Shown: positions 7,112 to 15,844, counted from the stretch's first letter. The stretch is 25,559 nt of DNA from an uncultured euryarchaeote (GCA_937897005.1 CALCOQ010000158.1:1-25559); one strand, 5' to 3'. Notes: generated by a model from the letters alone, not told the origin. Numbers and translations: made by a program.

Positions 7112-9169
7112 TCAAGAGTCAGTGAAATTAGGGCGACGATTCTCTATCAAGGCGCTCAATCCTTCCAATGCATCATTTGTCCCGAAAATCACTTCCAGCC
7201 CTTCCAGTTCGGCTTTCAGGCCTGAGACAAGTGTTTCTTCTGACCTGTCGATGAGGTCACTGGCCATTCTAAGGGCGATAGGAGCAGTTCGACTCAATGC
7301 TCTGATCTGTCTCATCACATTCTTGTCCTCTACATCGAAACCCTCTGGGCAGCGTCCAGAAAGAAGATTCGGAAGATTGTCATCGGCAAAGAAATCTTCA
7401 GCGAATTCAACCACCTTGCTCGAAGGATTTGCTGGCTTTCCAGGATATTTATTGTCGGGCTTCCCAAGAGTGGTGATCAGTGATGAAACCTCTGCAGGCT
7501 CAACCAGATGGGTTACCAAACCGAGGTCTGTAGCAGTTTTTGCATCCATGAAGTTTCCAGCCAAAACAGCCCAGCGCGCTGCGGGTATTCCACAGATACG
7601 AGCAGGCCTTTGAGTTCCTCCCAGTCCTGGATAGATTCCAATGCTGGTTTCTGGGAAACGGAATTGTGTTCTTCGAGTACCGATACGATGGTCACAGGCC
7701 AATGCCAGTTCCAGCCCCCCGCCTAGAGCCAGTCCAGTTGTCAGGGCGATGGTGGTTTTTGGAGAATTCTCCAGTTTGCTCAACACTTCGTGCCCACGTG
7801 CGGTGAATTCATAGATATCGTTGAAGGAATCAGCGCGTATCTTGTCAACGAAGAATTTCACATCTGCTCCTGCAACGAAGGCTTTACCCGCACCTTCGAG
7901 TACGATGGTGTTGACTGAATCATCACGGTTCAGAGTATCCATAAGAGTGTCGAGTTGTTCGACGAGGTCCTCGTTCAGAGCATTCATCGCTTCAGGTCTG
8001 TTGAGTCGTACTGTAGCGATTCCATCAGATATTTTGGCATCTACATGCTTGAACATGAAATCCTCACCACTGGCAACTTGTTCCGCAAGAAGAGATGGAA
8101 GTGTGAATCCCGCTGAATCTGAATAGGACTGAGCCATCTCCAGAGATTGTTCCAGACCTAATCGGTTTGCCAATTCGAAAGGTCCTTCAGCCCAACGCAG
8201 TCCAACCTTTGCACCACGATCCACATCCTCCATCGAGCAGACACCCTCATCGACGATCTGGCAAGCGACTGCAAGCACCTGGCCAAGCAAGCGTTCACTG
8301 ATTGCATTCCCTGCAATCTCAGAGCATTCAACCTCTCCTTCAATCTCCCACATTCTTCCATCAGCAACCAGTTGGCGTAGGTTTTCGGCACCTGTATATC
8401 GTGGACATTCCAATTGTTCAGCAAGGTAATCGGTTGAATGAAGAGCGATAGGAGGGCCGGTCAGATTCATCAGTGCGAATGGCCCCATTCCGATTCGGAA
8501 TGCCTCACAGGCGACCGCATCGATTTGAGCGGCACTGGCAACACCTTCCTGAAGCAGTCTACAGGCTTCATTCAACCAAGGCACGAAGAATCGATTGACA
8601 ACGAATCCGGGGCGGTCCTTGCAGATGATGACGACTTTTCCAGAGGTCTTGCAGTATTGCTCAACCTTTGCCAGTGTTTCAGCACTGGTGGTTGAAGCGG
8701 GAATTATCTCAATCAATCTATTCTTGGCAGGATGATAGAAGAAATGCAGCCCGACGAAACGGTCTGGTCTACCGGTTGATTCCGCTAATGCATCAACGCT
8801 CAACGATGAAGTGTTTGAAGCGAAGATGGTATGGTCTTCGCAGACCTTGTTCAAGGTCGAGAATACTGCGCTCTTGATGTCAAAGTCCTCGAAGACCGCT
8901 TCAATGCAAAGGTCTGTTGAAGGCTCAACGTTCTCAATTCCAACCACTCCGCTGATGTTTGCAAGAATGTCGTTGACCTGTGATTCAGAGAATATCCGTC
9001 GTTCGACTGCCTCAGCGAGGAAATCTGCGATGATTCCTTGTCCTCGTTCCACCCATTGTTCTTCGCGGTCGACCATCTGGACCTTGAACTGTTCCTGAGC
9101 AGATTTTTGAGCGATTCCGGAGCCCATGTTTCCAGCACCTATCACTGCGATGCTTTCGATGGGTTCCAT
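7112..9169 (-). CDS. Fused 3-hydroxyacyl-CoA dehydrogenase / enoyl-CoA hydratase
   Basis: Bifunctional beta-oxidation enzyme, 685 aa: hydration of enoyl-CoA and NAD-dependent oxidation of 3-hydroxyacyl-CoA. Residues 1-375 are the dehydrogenase. They contain the dinucleotide site GAGNMGSGIA (G11-G17), S118 in SNTSS, the catalytic H142 and E154 in the GLHFF...RLIEII stretch, and N192 in VVNRF. The helical C-terminal part is duplicated. Residues about 378-685 are the crotonase-fold hydratase, with RLNRPEAMNAL, the oxyanion-hole segment AFVAGADV, and both catalytic glutamates E487 (GGGLELAL) and E507 (RFPETSIG). Dehydrogenase-first order is the archaeal arrangement (Sulfolobales/Archaeoglobus type), opposite to bacterial FadB. 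It heads a minus-strand run with three regulators. It could also serve crotonyl-CoA conversion in carbon-fixation routes; fatty-acid use is more likely in a marine heterotroph. Confidence 0.95.
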   Translation of the reverse strand: MEPIESIAVIGAGNMGSGIAQKSAQEQFKVQMVDREEQWVERGQGIIADFLAEAVERRIFSESQVNDILANISGVVGIENVEPSTDLCIEAVFEDFDIKSAVFSTLNKVCEDHTIFASNTSSLSVDALAESTGRPDRFVGLHFFYHPAKNRLIEIIPASTTSAETLAKVEQYCKTSGKVVIICKDRPGFVVNRFFVPWLNEACRLLQEGVASAAQIDAVACEAFRIGMGPFALMNLTGPPIALHSTDYLAEQLECPRYTGAENLRQLVADGRMWEIEGEVECSEIAGNAISERLLGQVLAVACQIVDEGVCSMEDVDRGAKVGLRWAEGPFELANRLGLEQSLEMAQSYSDSAGFTLPSLLAEQVASGEDFMFKHVDAKISDGIATVRLNRPEAMNALNEDLVEQLDTLMDTLNRDDSVNTIVLEGAGKAFVAGADVKFFVDKIRADSFNDIYEFTARGHEVLSKLENSPKTTIALTTGLALGGGLELALACDHRIGTRRTQFRFPETSIGIYPGLGGTQRPARICGIPAARWAVLAGNFMDAKTATDLGLVTHLVEPAEVSSLITTLGKPDNKYPGKPANPSSKVVEFAEDFFADDNLPNLLSGRCPEGFDVEDKNVMRQIRALSRTAPIALRMASDLIDRSEETLVSGLKAELEGLEVIFGTNDALEGLSALIENRRPNFTDS

Positions 9170-9235
9170 GGGCTGGCGACTGGCGCCTCATTGATGAATA
9201 CGCCGCATCTTGAATATGGATGAACAGTGATGTAC

Positions 9236-9254
9236 AAAGGATAATTATCACTTT
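9236..9254. promoter_or_regulatory. TATA-like element inside a palindrome upstream of the ABC operon
   Basis: GATAATTATC at 9240-9249 is a perfect 10-bp palindrome. It is flanked by AAAG on the left and, after one extra base, CTTT on the right, so the dyad extends to about 18 bp. Its AT core is centred about 26 nt before the ATG at 9270, where the TATA box of a leaderless archaeal transcript would be. A repressor bound here would block the promoter. The site lies in the 100-bp gap shared with the divergent HAD/ECH gene. Confidence 0.45.
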
Positions 9255-9269
9255 ATTATCGGCTCACCC

Positions 9270-9998
9270 ATGCCTGCTCCAGCATTGCTTGAAGTAACTC
9301 AACTTCAGCGAGGTTTCGGAAGTGGTTCTGAGCGACTTGAAGTGCTCAAAGGAATCGATATGGAAATCACGCAAGGTGAACTGGTTGCTTTGATGGGCCC
9401 ATCTGGTTGTGGGAAATCAACACTCCTGAATATCATCGGAGGCCTTCTTGAAGGTGATTCTGGAAAAATACGTCTTGGAGAAATGTCATTCGGAATAGAA
9501 AAGCCAGCCCAATTGGTTCAATTGAGGAGAGAAGGTGTAGGCTGGATATTCCAGGATTTTTATTTGTTGGCTCATCTGACTGCGCTGGACAACGTGGCTT
9601 TGGCATTGGAATTGGCTGGATTGGAGGCGAGCGACGCTGAACAACAGGCCAAAGAGGCATTGTTCCGCGTTGGCCTTGAAGACAGGATGGACCATATTCC
9701 TGACCAGTTGTCTGGTGGGCAGCAACAACGTGTTGCAATAGCAAGAGCGATTGCAGGCAATCGGAAGATGTTGTTAGCAGATGAACCCACAGGGAATCTG
9801 GATATCGCTACCGGCGAAGAAATCCTTCAACTGTTCAAAGAATTATGTCATCGTGAAGTTGACCCATTATCCATACTCATGGTGACTCATGATCCGAATC
9901 TGGCATCACAGGCAGATCGAATGCTTCTTCTCAAGGACGGAACTGTTGCAGCATCTGATATTCGTAGTGCATGGGGAATTAGAGGTGAGGAGGAATGA
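9270..9998 (+). CDS. ABC transporter ATP-binding protein (LolD/MacB-like), first of two
   Basis: 242-aa nucleotide-binding subunit. All motifs are canonical: Walker A GPSGCGKST (43-51), Q-loop in WIFQDFYLLAHLT, signature LSGGQQQR starting at residue 147, Walker B leading into D171-E172 in LLADEPTGNLD, and the switch His in MVTHDPNLA. The FYLLAHLTALDNV segment is typical of the MacB/LolD/FtsE/YbbA subfamily, which powers FtsX-type permeases, and the neighbour is exactly that. The stop codon overlaps the permease start by four bases (ATGA), so translation is coupled. The promoter is probably leaderless (see the 9236 site). The substrate is unknown; this subfamily moves lipids, lipoproteins or peptides out of the membrane or transmits mechanical signals. 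Confidence 0.95.
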   Translation: MPAPALLEVTQLQRGFGSGSERLEVLKGIDMEITQGELVALMGPSGCGKSTLLNIIGGLLEGDSGKIRLGEMSFGIEKPAQLVQLRREGVGWIFQDFYLLAHLTALDNVALALELAGLEASDAEQQAKEALFRVGLEDRMDHIPDQLSGGQQQRVAIARAIAGNRKMLLADEPTGNLDIATGEEILQLFKELCHREVDPLSILMVTHDPNLASQADRMLLLKDGTVAASDIRSAWGIRGEEE

Positions 9999-12900
9999 AA
10001 CAACTTCGGAATCTTTGGTCTCGAATAGAACGAACTCCTGACAGCATGAGGTTGGCAGGTCTTTCCGCTTGGAGAGGTAAGGAGAGAGGATTGGCAGTCT
10101 TTGCAGGTGTTTTCCTGGCAACATTGGTCATCACCACGGTTTTCGCCTATGGAATCGGGCTTTCTCAGATATTCTTCCAGTCTTCTTTGGAGAATGACCC
10201 TTATGATGCCAAGATTGACCTTGATGCAGAGCCATGGGAAAATAATTCTGGGCGAACCAATGACAGTGTCTTGTTTTCTTCAATATGCGATGACCTCATG
10301 TCCATGGAGGAGATTGCAGATTGCTCGATGATCTATGGGAGACAGGGGATAAGAACCACCGGATTCTTCGATCGAGAGTTTGGCCGGGCTCAACCATTGA
10401 ATATTGAATCTCTGATCAGTCCAGAAGGAGATTGGGACAATGTTTCGTTAGCATATCCTGAAGCGCTGGAAAGCGGCCCTCCAATCAACGGGGATCGAAT
10501 TGTAAGAATCGCAGGACCGGGTTTGTTTGATGGTGAGTTCGCAGAGAGGCACGCCGAGCAGATTCTTTACGGAAGTTGGCCAACTCCGGAAGTAGCGGCT
10601 ACGGTGAATGCTGTGGTCTTGCCTTCACAACTGGCCAATCAAGCAGGAGCAAGAGTGAATCATACGATTGAAGAGATGACTATCTCCTATGTAACTCAAT
10701 CAATTCGCCTTCCGGGAGAGATTGAAGATTGTTCTGGAACCATACAAGCTAGTGAGGTGGAATATCTGTATTGCAGGGAAGAGATGACAATTAGGAACAT
10801 GACGGTTGTTGGAATCTACGAAGAATGGCAATTTGCAAATCCTACCTTGTTGTTCAATCCTATTTTCATCTCAGATTCAGTATTGACAGATTCCCAGCAG
10901 GTCATCTTGATGGATAATGATCACGGCTATCTTGGAATTGCAGTCGACCGCAGCCAATTACCTACTTCTTCAACCAGTGAGGCCGCAGATTGGCTCGAAG
11001 ACCTTGGTGAAAAAATCACTGACAAGAATTACACTTCTGAGGAACTTGAGGTCGTATACACCGATATCAGTGGTGGCAGCATCATTTTCTTGAACATCTT
11101 TCTTGGATTGATTCAGCTCTTTGATTACATAATCATGATTCCAATCGTGATACTATCAATTTCAGTATTGATCTATGGATTGATACTCTCTCTTGAACAG
11201 AGGCGCAGAGAGGTCTCTATCAATCGAGTGATGGGAGCGACTGCCACTGGATTGCAAAGGATGGTGCTGCTGGAGATATTCGTTATCGCTCTTGCCGGCT
11301 GGACTGCAGGATACCTGCTGGCCATGTGGTTGACGCCGCTGGTTCTTGATGCGGTTGGATTCATGTCGTTCCGTTCTGGTGACTTCGAGGTTGACCCGAC
11401 CTTGAGCGGAACCATGATGTTATCAGTCGCCATGCTGACTATTGGATTGGCCTTGTTGTTTGGCCGTTCGCGAACAAAGCAGTATCTGGAGATGGAGATT
11501 GAGGAAGGAGTTCGCAAGGTAGCTACTGTACGCGAACCGCGAAGATGGTTGCATTGGTTGATGTTAGCAATTGGGATTCTGGCCATGTTCGAGAGTTGGA
11601 TAGAGGATGAGGAAGGATTCGGACCCATTGGTCCTGATGGCCTTTTGGAGAATTTCTTCCTCGATAGTCTGGTGCTCATTTTTGGGCCCTTCTTGTTGTG
11701 GATTGGAGGGGCATTGGTTCTTGCTAGAATAGGTGCGTCGGGCCCGCGTCTGATGCGCGCATTGTTAGGTCGAACTCCATTGTTGAAGGATGTCCGAAGA
11801 GGGTTATCGACATCATCTTCTTCTGAGGCGATATATCGGCTTGCAGTCATCATGTTACTGACTCTGTCAATAGTGACACTTGCAGCAGTTCAAGGATTCA
11901 CAGGAACATTGGTCGATGAAAGAACTGCAAGTCTACAGACAGGTTCGGATATTCAAGTTCAATTCAATGTTCCATTGACTGAGAATGAGACTCGAGAGGC
12001 GTTGTCTACCGCTTTCACTTCGGTTGGTTTGAGCGAATCTGCAGACATCGCCATGCTGACCACTGTTCCATTATTGCTGACCAATGAACAAGGTGAGGAT
12101 ACGAATTATCTGACCTGGGTCTTGATGGAGAACAATGATGATGTGTTGATGTGGGATTCACAGGCGATACCAGGTGGTGATTTGAAACAGTTCCAAGATG
12201 CTATATCCAACGGATATTTCACTTCGGGTCGCGATGTTTCACGGGATATTGACACTCCAGATGCAAAAGAAAATCGACAAAGGTCAGGTGCAGGTGAATG
12301 GCAGGGCGATGCTGAAGAAGAATTCACTGTGACACTCGAGTACAATGAGATCAATATCCTGATGGGTAATGACACCGGAGAAGAGGAACTGGACCTCCTG
12401 CTACTGTTTTCTCTTCTGGAGTCAGTCAACAACATGAGCGACATGGATTTCTCCAATGACGATTTCTCCGGAAGGGAACTTGGCATGTTCAATCTGACAA
12501 ACACCAATTTCTCTGGTGCGAATCTGTCTGGAGCCAATCTATCTGGTGCGATTCTTGTTTTGACCGACCTGCGCGGCGCTGATCTTTCCGGCGCCAATCT
12601 TTCCGGTGCAGCGATTCTTGCAATGGATCCAAACAATCCGATGGAGAGTTTGATGCAGGGTGCGAATCTAACTGGTGCTGACTTGACTGGAGCATGGGGA
12701 ATCGGCAATCTGTTCTCCACCACTCAGTCGAATGAGACCATTTGCCCATCAGGAGAACCTGCCAATGAAACAGGCTGTTCCTTGGCATTGGATATCCCAC
12801 CGGAAATCGCCCTGCAGTTGGGAAGCGGATTGCAGTTTGAACTGGATATAGTGACTCGAAATGCTACCGTGAAATATGCCGGCATTCATGACTGGGTTCC

Positions 12901-13594
12901 CGGACTTTCTTCTGCTGAAGCCAGTCAAGCATTGATCATCGGAGAAACCACCTGGAGACAATTGGTAGGTGAAGATGCAGCAGAATCATTGAATCAGACA
13001 AAGTGGTTCATCAATCTGGGAAGTCTTGCTGATGAGGAAGATGGCGAGGTGCTCCGCAAGGTCCGTGCGGCTCTGGAAGCCGATTCCAGAGTATCCAGTG
13101 TGGCTGATTGGTCGAGTACCCATAGAGATGTGGAACGTAACGGTGGATTGATATTCGGAACTCCAGGATTGTTGAGTCTACAGTTCGTTGTTGCATCGAT
13201 GGCCAGTATCGCTTCTGCATTCGTCTTTCTCTCATTGGTATTGAGCCAGAAAAAGAAGGATCTTGCCATTCTACAGGCCATTGGAGCAAGCCCGAATCAG
13301 GTCATCAGATTGATATTGTTCGAGATTCTATCCATTGTTCTGGTCAGCATGGTACTAGGTGTGATTCTAGGTGTTGGAATCTCTAGAGCATTCAATGGAT
13401 TCTTTGCAATATTCGGATTCATCTTCCAGATATTTGGAGGCACCAACACTCCGATAAATCGAGAATTGATCTGGCCTTGGTGGGAATTGTTGTTGGTCAA
13501 TGGAACCGTGATGCTGGTTGTGGTGGTTGCACTCTTCTTCACCACTCGTAGAGCATTGAAGGCGGACCTTTCCATGGTTCTGAAGGGGGAGTGA
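9995..13594 (+). CDS. Tandem FtsX-domain ABC permease with pentapeptide repeats
   Basis: 1199-aa membrane subunit. By eye there are ten membrane segments: about 33-57, 363-398, 424-450, 472-490, 518-533, 556-580, 616-635, 1064-1088, 1103-1130 and 1164-1184. This is the 4+2+4 pattern of the two-FtsX-domain permeases (YbbP-like), with large extracytoplasmic domains at about 58-362 and 636-1063. Each half has the conserved cytoplasmic loop: RRREVSINRVMGAT in the first and KKKDLAILQAIGAS in the second. The usual length for this class is about 800-900 aa, so both outer domains are enlarged. The second holds a pentapeptide-repeat block (residues 818-900). A GAGGAGG ribosome site precedes the ATG, which overlaps the first ATPase gene by four bases. 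Both outer domains carry many Asn-X-Ser/Thr sites. The substrate is not predictable. Confidence 0.93.
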   Translation: MKQLRNLWSRIERTPDSMRLAGLSAWRGKERGLAVFAGVFLATLVITTVFAYGIGLSQIFFQSSLENDPYDAKIDLDAEPWENNSGRTNDSVLFSSICDDLMSMEEIADCSMIYGRQGIRTTGFFDREFGRAQPLNIESLISPEGDWDNVSLAYPEALESGPPINGDRIVRIAGPGLFDGEFAERHAEQILYGSWPTPEVAATVNAVVLPSQLANQAGARVNHTIEEMTISYVTQSIRLPGEIEDCSGTIQASEVEYLYCREEMTIRNMTVVGIYEEWQFANPTLLFNPIFISDSVLTDSQQVILMDNDHGYLGIAVDRSQLPTSSTSEAADWLEDLGEKITDKNYTSEELEVVYTDISGGSIIFLNIFLGLIQLFDYIIMIPIVILSISVLIYGLILSLEQRRREVSINRVMGATATGLQRMVLLEIFVIALAGWTAGYLLAMWLTPLVLDAVGFMSFRSGDFEVDPTLSGTMMLSVAMLTIGLALLFGRSRTKQYLEMEIEEGVRKVATVREPRRWLHWLMLAIGILAMFESWIEDEEGFGPIGPDGLLENFFLDSLVLIFGPFLLWIGGALVLARIGASGPRLMRALLGRTPLLKDVRRGLSTSSSSEAIYRLAVIMLLTLSIVTLAAVQGFTGTLVDERTASLQTGSDIQVQFNVPLTENETREALSTAFTSVGLSESADIAMLTTVPLLLTNEQGEDTNYLTWVLMENNDDVLMWDSQAIPGGDLKQFQDAISNGYFTSGRDVSRDIDTPDAKENRQRSGAGEWQGDAEEEFTVTLEYNEINILMGNDTGEEELDLLLLFSLLESVNNMSDMDFSNDDFSGRELGMFNLTNTNFSGANLSGANLSGAILVLTDLRGADLSGANLSGAAILAMDPNNPMESLMQGANLTGADLTGAWGIGNLFSTTQSNETICPSGEPANETGCSLALDIPPEIALQLGSGLQFELDIVTRNATVKYAGIHDWVPGLSSAEASQALIIGETTWRQLVGEDAAESLNQTKWFINLGSLADEEDGEVLRKVRAALEADSRVSSVADWSSTHRDVERNGGLIFGTPGLLSLQFVVASMASIASAFVFLSLVLSQKKKDLAILQAIGASPNQVIRLILFEILSIVLVSMVLGVILGVGISRAFNGFFAIFGFIFQIFGGTNTPINRELIWPWWELLLVNGTVMLVVVVALFFTTRRALKADLSMVLKGE
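12446..12694 (+). repeat. Pentapeptide-repeat coding block within the permease
   Basis: About 11-12 consecutive five-residue units of the A(N/D)LSG kind (for example DFSGR, NFSGA, NLSGA, DLRGA, DLSGA), then a 13-residue interruption, then NLTGA and DLTGA. The DNA shows the matching 15-base quasi-repeats, but synonymous codons differ between units (ggtgcg, ggagcc, ggcgcc), so this is a maintained protein repeat and not a recent DNA expansion. Pentapeptide repeats fold as a right-handed four-sided beta-helix; here it would sit outside the membrane. Confidence 0.85.
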
Positions 13595-13596
13595 CG

Positions 13597-14589
13597 ATGG
13601 CTGTGGAGGATATTCTGGTGGCTGATTACCTCTATCACATCTATGAATCAAAGGCTGAAGATGGGAATGTGGTCGCTCTTCGAGGATTGCATTGTAGAGT
13701 GAAGAAGGGTGAGGCAGTTGCAGTGGTTGGCCCCTCAGGTTCGGGAAAATCCACCTTGTTGAAATGTCTTGGAGGATTGATGAAGCCATCCTCAGGTTTC
13801 GTGTCATTGGAAGGTAACAACATGACCAGATTGACTGGAAAGGAATTGGTTGAGTTGAGGCAACGTACAGTTTCATTCATTTTCCAAGAAGGAAATTTAC
13901 TACCTAATCTTTCAGCATTGGATAATGTGGCTCAACCTCTTAGACATCAAGGTGTAGCTCCGCGAATCGCCAAAGCGAAGGCCAGAGAGATGTTGAAGGA
14001 TCTATCCATGGAACACAGGGCAAAAGCCCGTCCTGCCATGTTGAGTGGTGGAGAGCAACAGAGAGTAGCCATAGCAAGAGCCCTGATCACTGAACCCAAA
14101 CTGATTCTTGCGGATGAACCGACAGGTGCTCTGGACCCAGTGACCAGCGTTCAGGTACTCGACATCTTCAAGGAATTACATGAGAATAAGGAAGTTGCTT
14201 TCTTGATCGTCACTCATAGTAGAGATGTTGCTGATTTCGCCGATAGAATCCTTGAATTGAGGGACGGAAGATTCGTTGCACAGCGGGGTGGTGATGTGGA
14301 TATATCAGACCTTGAAACAGGAGATAGAGAGATCTTCATGGATGAATTGGGAACCTTGAACCTGCCTCCGGACATCGTTCTTCAGATGGGCGGTAGTGGT
14401 TCATACAGGGTAGAAGAATTGAAGACCGGCAAACTCGCTCTGGTCAATGTTGATACTACTACTCACGAGGTTGTTGATACGGTCCTGCGCCGGGTCGATG
14501 ACTGTCCTGCTTGCGGTTTCACTTATTCTGAGGAAGAGATGTTATTGTGCCCGGAATGTGGTTCCAGCAGACCCAAGGTCAGTGCTTGA
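13597..14589 (+). CDS. ABC transporter ATP-binding protein with C-terminal zinc ribbon, second of two
   Basis: 330 aa. Complete ATPase: Walker A GPSGSGKST (45-53), Q-loop FIFQEGNLLPNLS, signature LSGGEQQR starting at residue 149, Walker B with D173-E174 in LILADEPTGALD, switch His in IVTHSRDVA. After about residue 225 there is an extension of roughly 100 residues absent from ordinary LolD/MacB ATPases, ending in a Cys4 zinc ribbon (C303, C306, C318, C321). A GTG at 13591 overlaps the permease stop, but the GGGGGAG element is correctly spaced only for the ATG at 13597, so I use that. Both ATPases look catalytically intact, so with one tandem permease they probably form a heterodimer. The 3' end overlaps the convergent aminotransferase by 11 bp. 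Confidence 0.93.
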   Translation: MAVEDILVADYLYHIYESKAEDGNVVALRGLHCRVKKGEAVAVVGPSGSGKSTLLKCLGGLMKPSSGFVSLEGNNMTRLTGKELVELRQRTVSFIFQEGNLLPNLSALDNVAQPLRHQGVAPRIAKAKAREMLKDLSMEHRAKARPAMLSGGEQQRVAIARALITEPKLILADEPTGALDPVTSVQVLDIFKELHENKEVAFLIVTHSRDVADFADRILELRDGRFVAQRGGDVDISDLETGDREIFMDELGTLNLPPDIVLQMGGSGSYRVEELKTGKLALVNVDTTTHEVVDTVLRRVDDCPACGFTYSEEEMLLCPECGSSRPKVSA

Positions 14590-15844
14590 GCGCCGCTTCC
14601 AAGCGGTCCATTGCCGCTTCGATTTCATCACATCCGACTGCGCCAACCGAGATTCTGAACCAGCCACTGTCCTCCTCGAGTCCAAAGGCTTGGAATGGGA
14701 CCACTGCGATACCGACTTCACTCAGTAGCCACAGTCTGATATCTTCATTGGTTGCTGCTCCAATCTTGTCGAAGAGGTTGAATCTGGTGCTGAGATAGAT
14801 GCCTCCTTGTGGCTCTACGAAATCAACAAGAGGTCGCATATCTGACAACCTACGAATCAGTATCTCCATACGCTGGTGAATCCTTTTGTCAAGGTCGGAG
14901 AAATAGGTATCAAGCTCATCATGGTCCTCGAACAATCCTGCTACCGCCGCCTGAATCGGCCGGGCAGGCCAAGCCCCCATATGTCCTATCAGTGCTACTA
15001 CTGGAGCCGCTAGAGACGGTGGTATTGCCATCCACCCCAATCGCAGTCCTGTTCCAGTGAGTGATTTTGAGATAGCATCCAAAGTGACGGTATAGTCGAA
15101 CATCTCTGGTCTGATCTGAACTGGATGAACATGTTCGACATCAGGCGCAGTCATCGTGGCATAGACCTGATCATAAACCAACATGACAGGTTTTTGACCA
15201 TCTTTCTGACGCTTTGCATTTTCATTGAGAATCACATCGCAGATGGCGCCGAGTTCTTCTGCGCTGAAACAGGTACCAGTAGGGTTCAGAGGTGAATTCA
15301 GCACTAGGACACGGATTCGATGAACCTCTTCTTCGACCTGTTCTGCGGTTGGTAGAAAACGTGATTCTACATTTCCTACCAGCGGGATTCCGACTGAATC
15401 ATTGAGATGTACGTAGTAGTGGTTATTCCATGCCGGAACGCCATATGCGAACCCATCACCCGGCTCAAGGAATAACCTGAAAGAAGCATACAGGACGGGT
15501 CTGGCACCAGAACCAACAATGATACCTTCAGCACCCACATCGAGGTCATATCTCTGTTTCATCCATTCAGCCAGAGCCATTCTCAATTCGGCCAGCCCTG
15601 CTGCTGGAGGATAATTGGTCTGCCCATCATCAAGTGCCTGATGAGCCAGTTCCACGAATCTTCGCGGCACCTCGAAGTGAAGTGGAGAAAAATCTCCTAC
15701 AGTGAAAGGTGTGACCTCCTTTCCTTCAGCGATCATCTTCTTCACACTGGCGGCAATGGAAAGTATGCGGCTACGCTCCATGCTCTGAGCCATTTCGGAT
15801 AATCTCTCATCCTCCATGTCCCCATGCAGGCGAGAACAGTTCAT
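14579..15844 (-). CDS. PLP-dependent aminotransferase, class I/II (aspartate-aminotransferase fold)
   Basis: 421 aa, fold type I. PLP site residues can be read: the Schiff-base lysine K260 in DAISKSLTGTGLRLGW, D225 in VYDQVY, N187 in NSPLNPTGT and R268; a tetramer/substrate-loop region NYPPAAGLAELR lies near residue 78. The carboxylate-binding C-terminal Arg is plausibly in GWFRISVG. Such enzymes transfer an amino group between an amino acid and 2-oxoglutarate; the amino-acid substrate (aspartate, aromatic or other) cannot be assigned by eye. The start at 15844 has a GGAGAGG element just upstream. It follows the GT4 gene by 19 nt on the same strand, so the pair is likely an operon, though there is no obvious biochemical link unless it acts in amino-sugar or amino-acid supply. 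Confidence 0.93.
   Translation of the reverse strand: MNCSRLHGDMEDERLSEMAQSMERSRILSIAASVKKMIAEGKEVTPFTVGDFSPLHFEVPRRFVELAHQALDDGQTNYPPAAGLAELRMALAEWMKQRYDLDVGAEGIIVGSGARPVLYASFRLFLEPGDGFAYGVPAWNNHYYVHLNDSVGIPLVGNVESRFLPTAEQVEEEVHRIRVLVLNSPLNPTGTCFSAEELGAICDVILNENAKRQKDGQKPVMLVYDQVYATMTAPDVEHVHPVQIRPEMFDYTVTLDAISKSLTGTGLRLGWMAIPPSLAAPVVALIGHMGAWPARPIQAAVAGLFEDHDELDTYFSDLDKRIHQRMEILIRRLSDMRPLVDFVEPQGGIYLSTRFNLFDKIGAATNEDIRLWLLSEVGIAVVPFQAFGLEEDSGWFRISVGAVGCDEIEAAMDRLEAALKH

Noticed and set aside
6675..7613. 312-codon plus-strand open frame spanning the HxlR gene and the end of the HAD/ECH gene
   Set aside because: Serine-rich, low-complexity translation crossing two clear minus-strand genes; a shadow of their codon pattern.
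12500..12700. Short direct DNA repeats that might suggest a CRISPR array or minisatellite
   Set aside because: The 15-base units are in frame, have no spacers and differ at synonymous positions, so they encode pentapeptide repeats.
12106..12723. 205-codon minus-strand open frame opposite the pentapeptide region, itself repetitive
   Set aside because: It mirrors the pentapeptide coding repeats on the other strand, has no start-site support and no recognisable domain, and the plus-strand permease is unambiguous.
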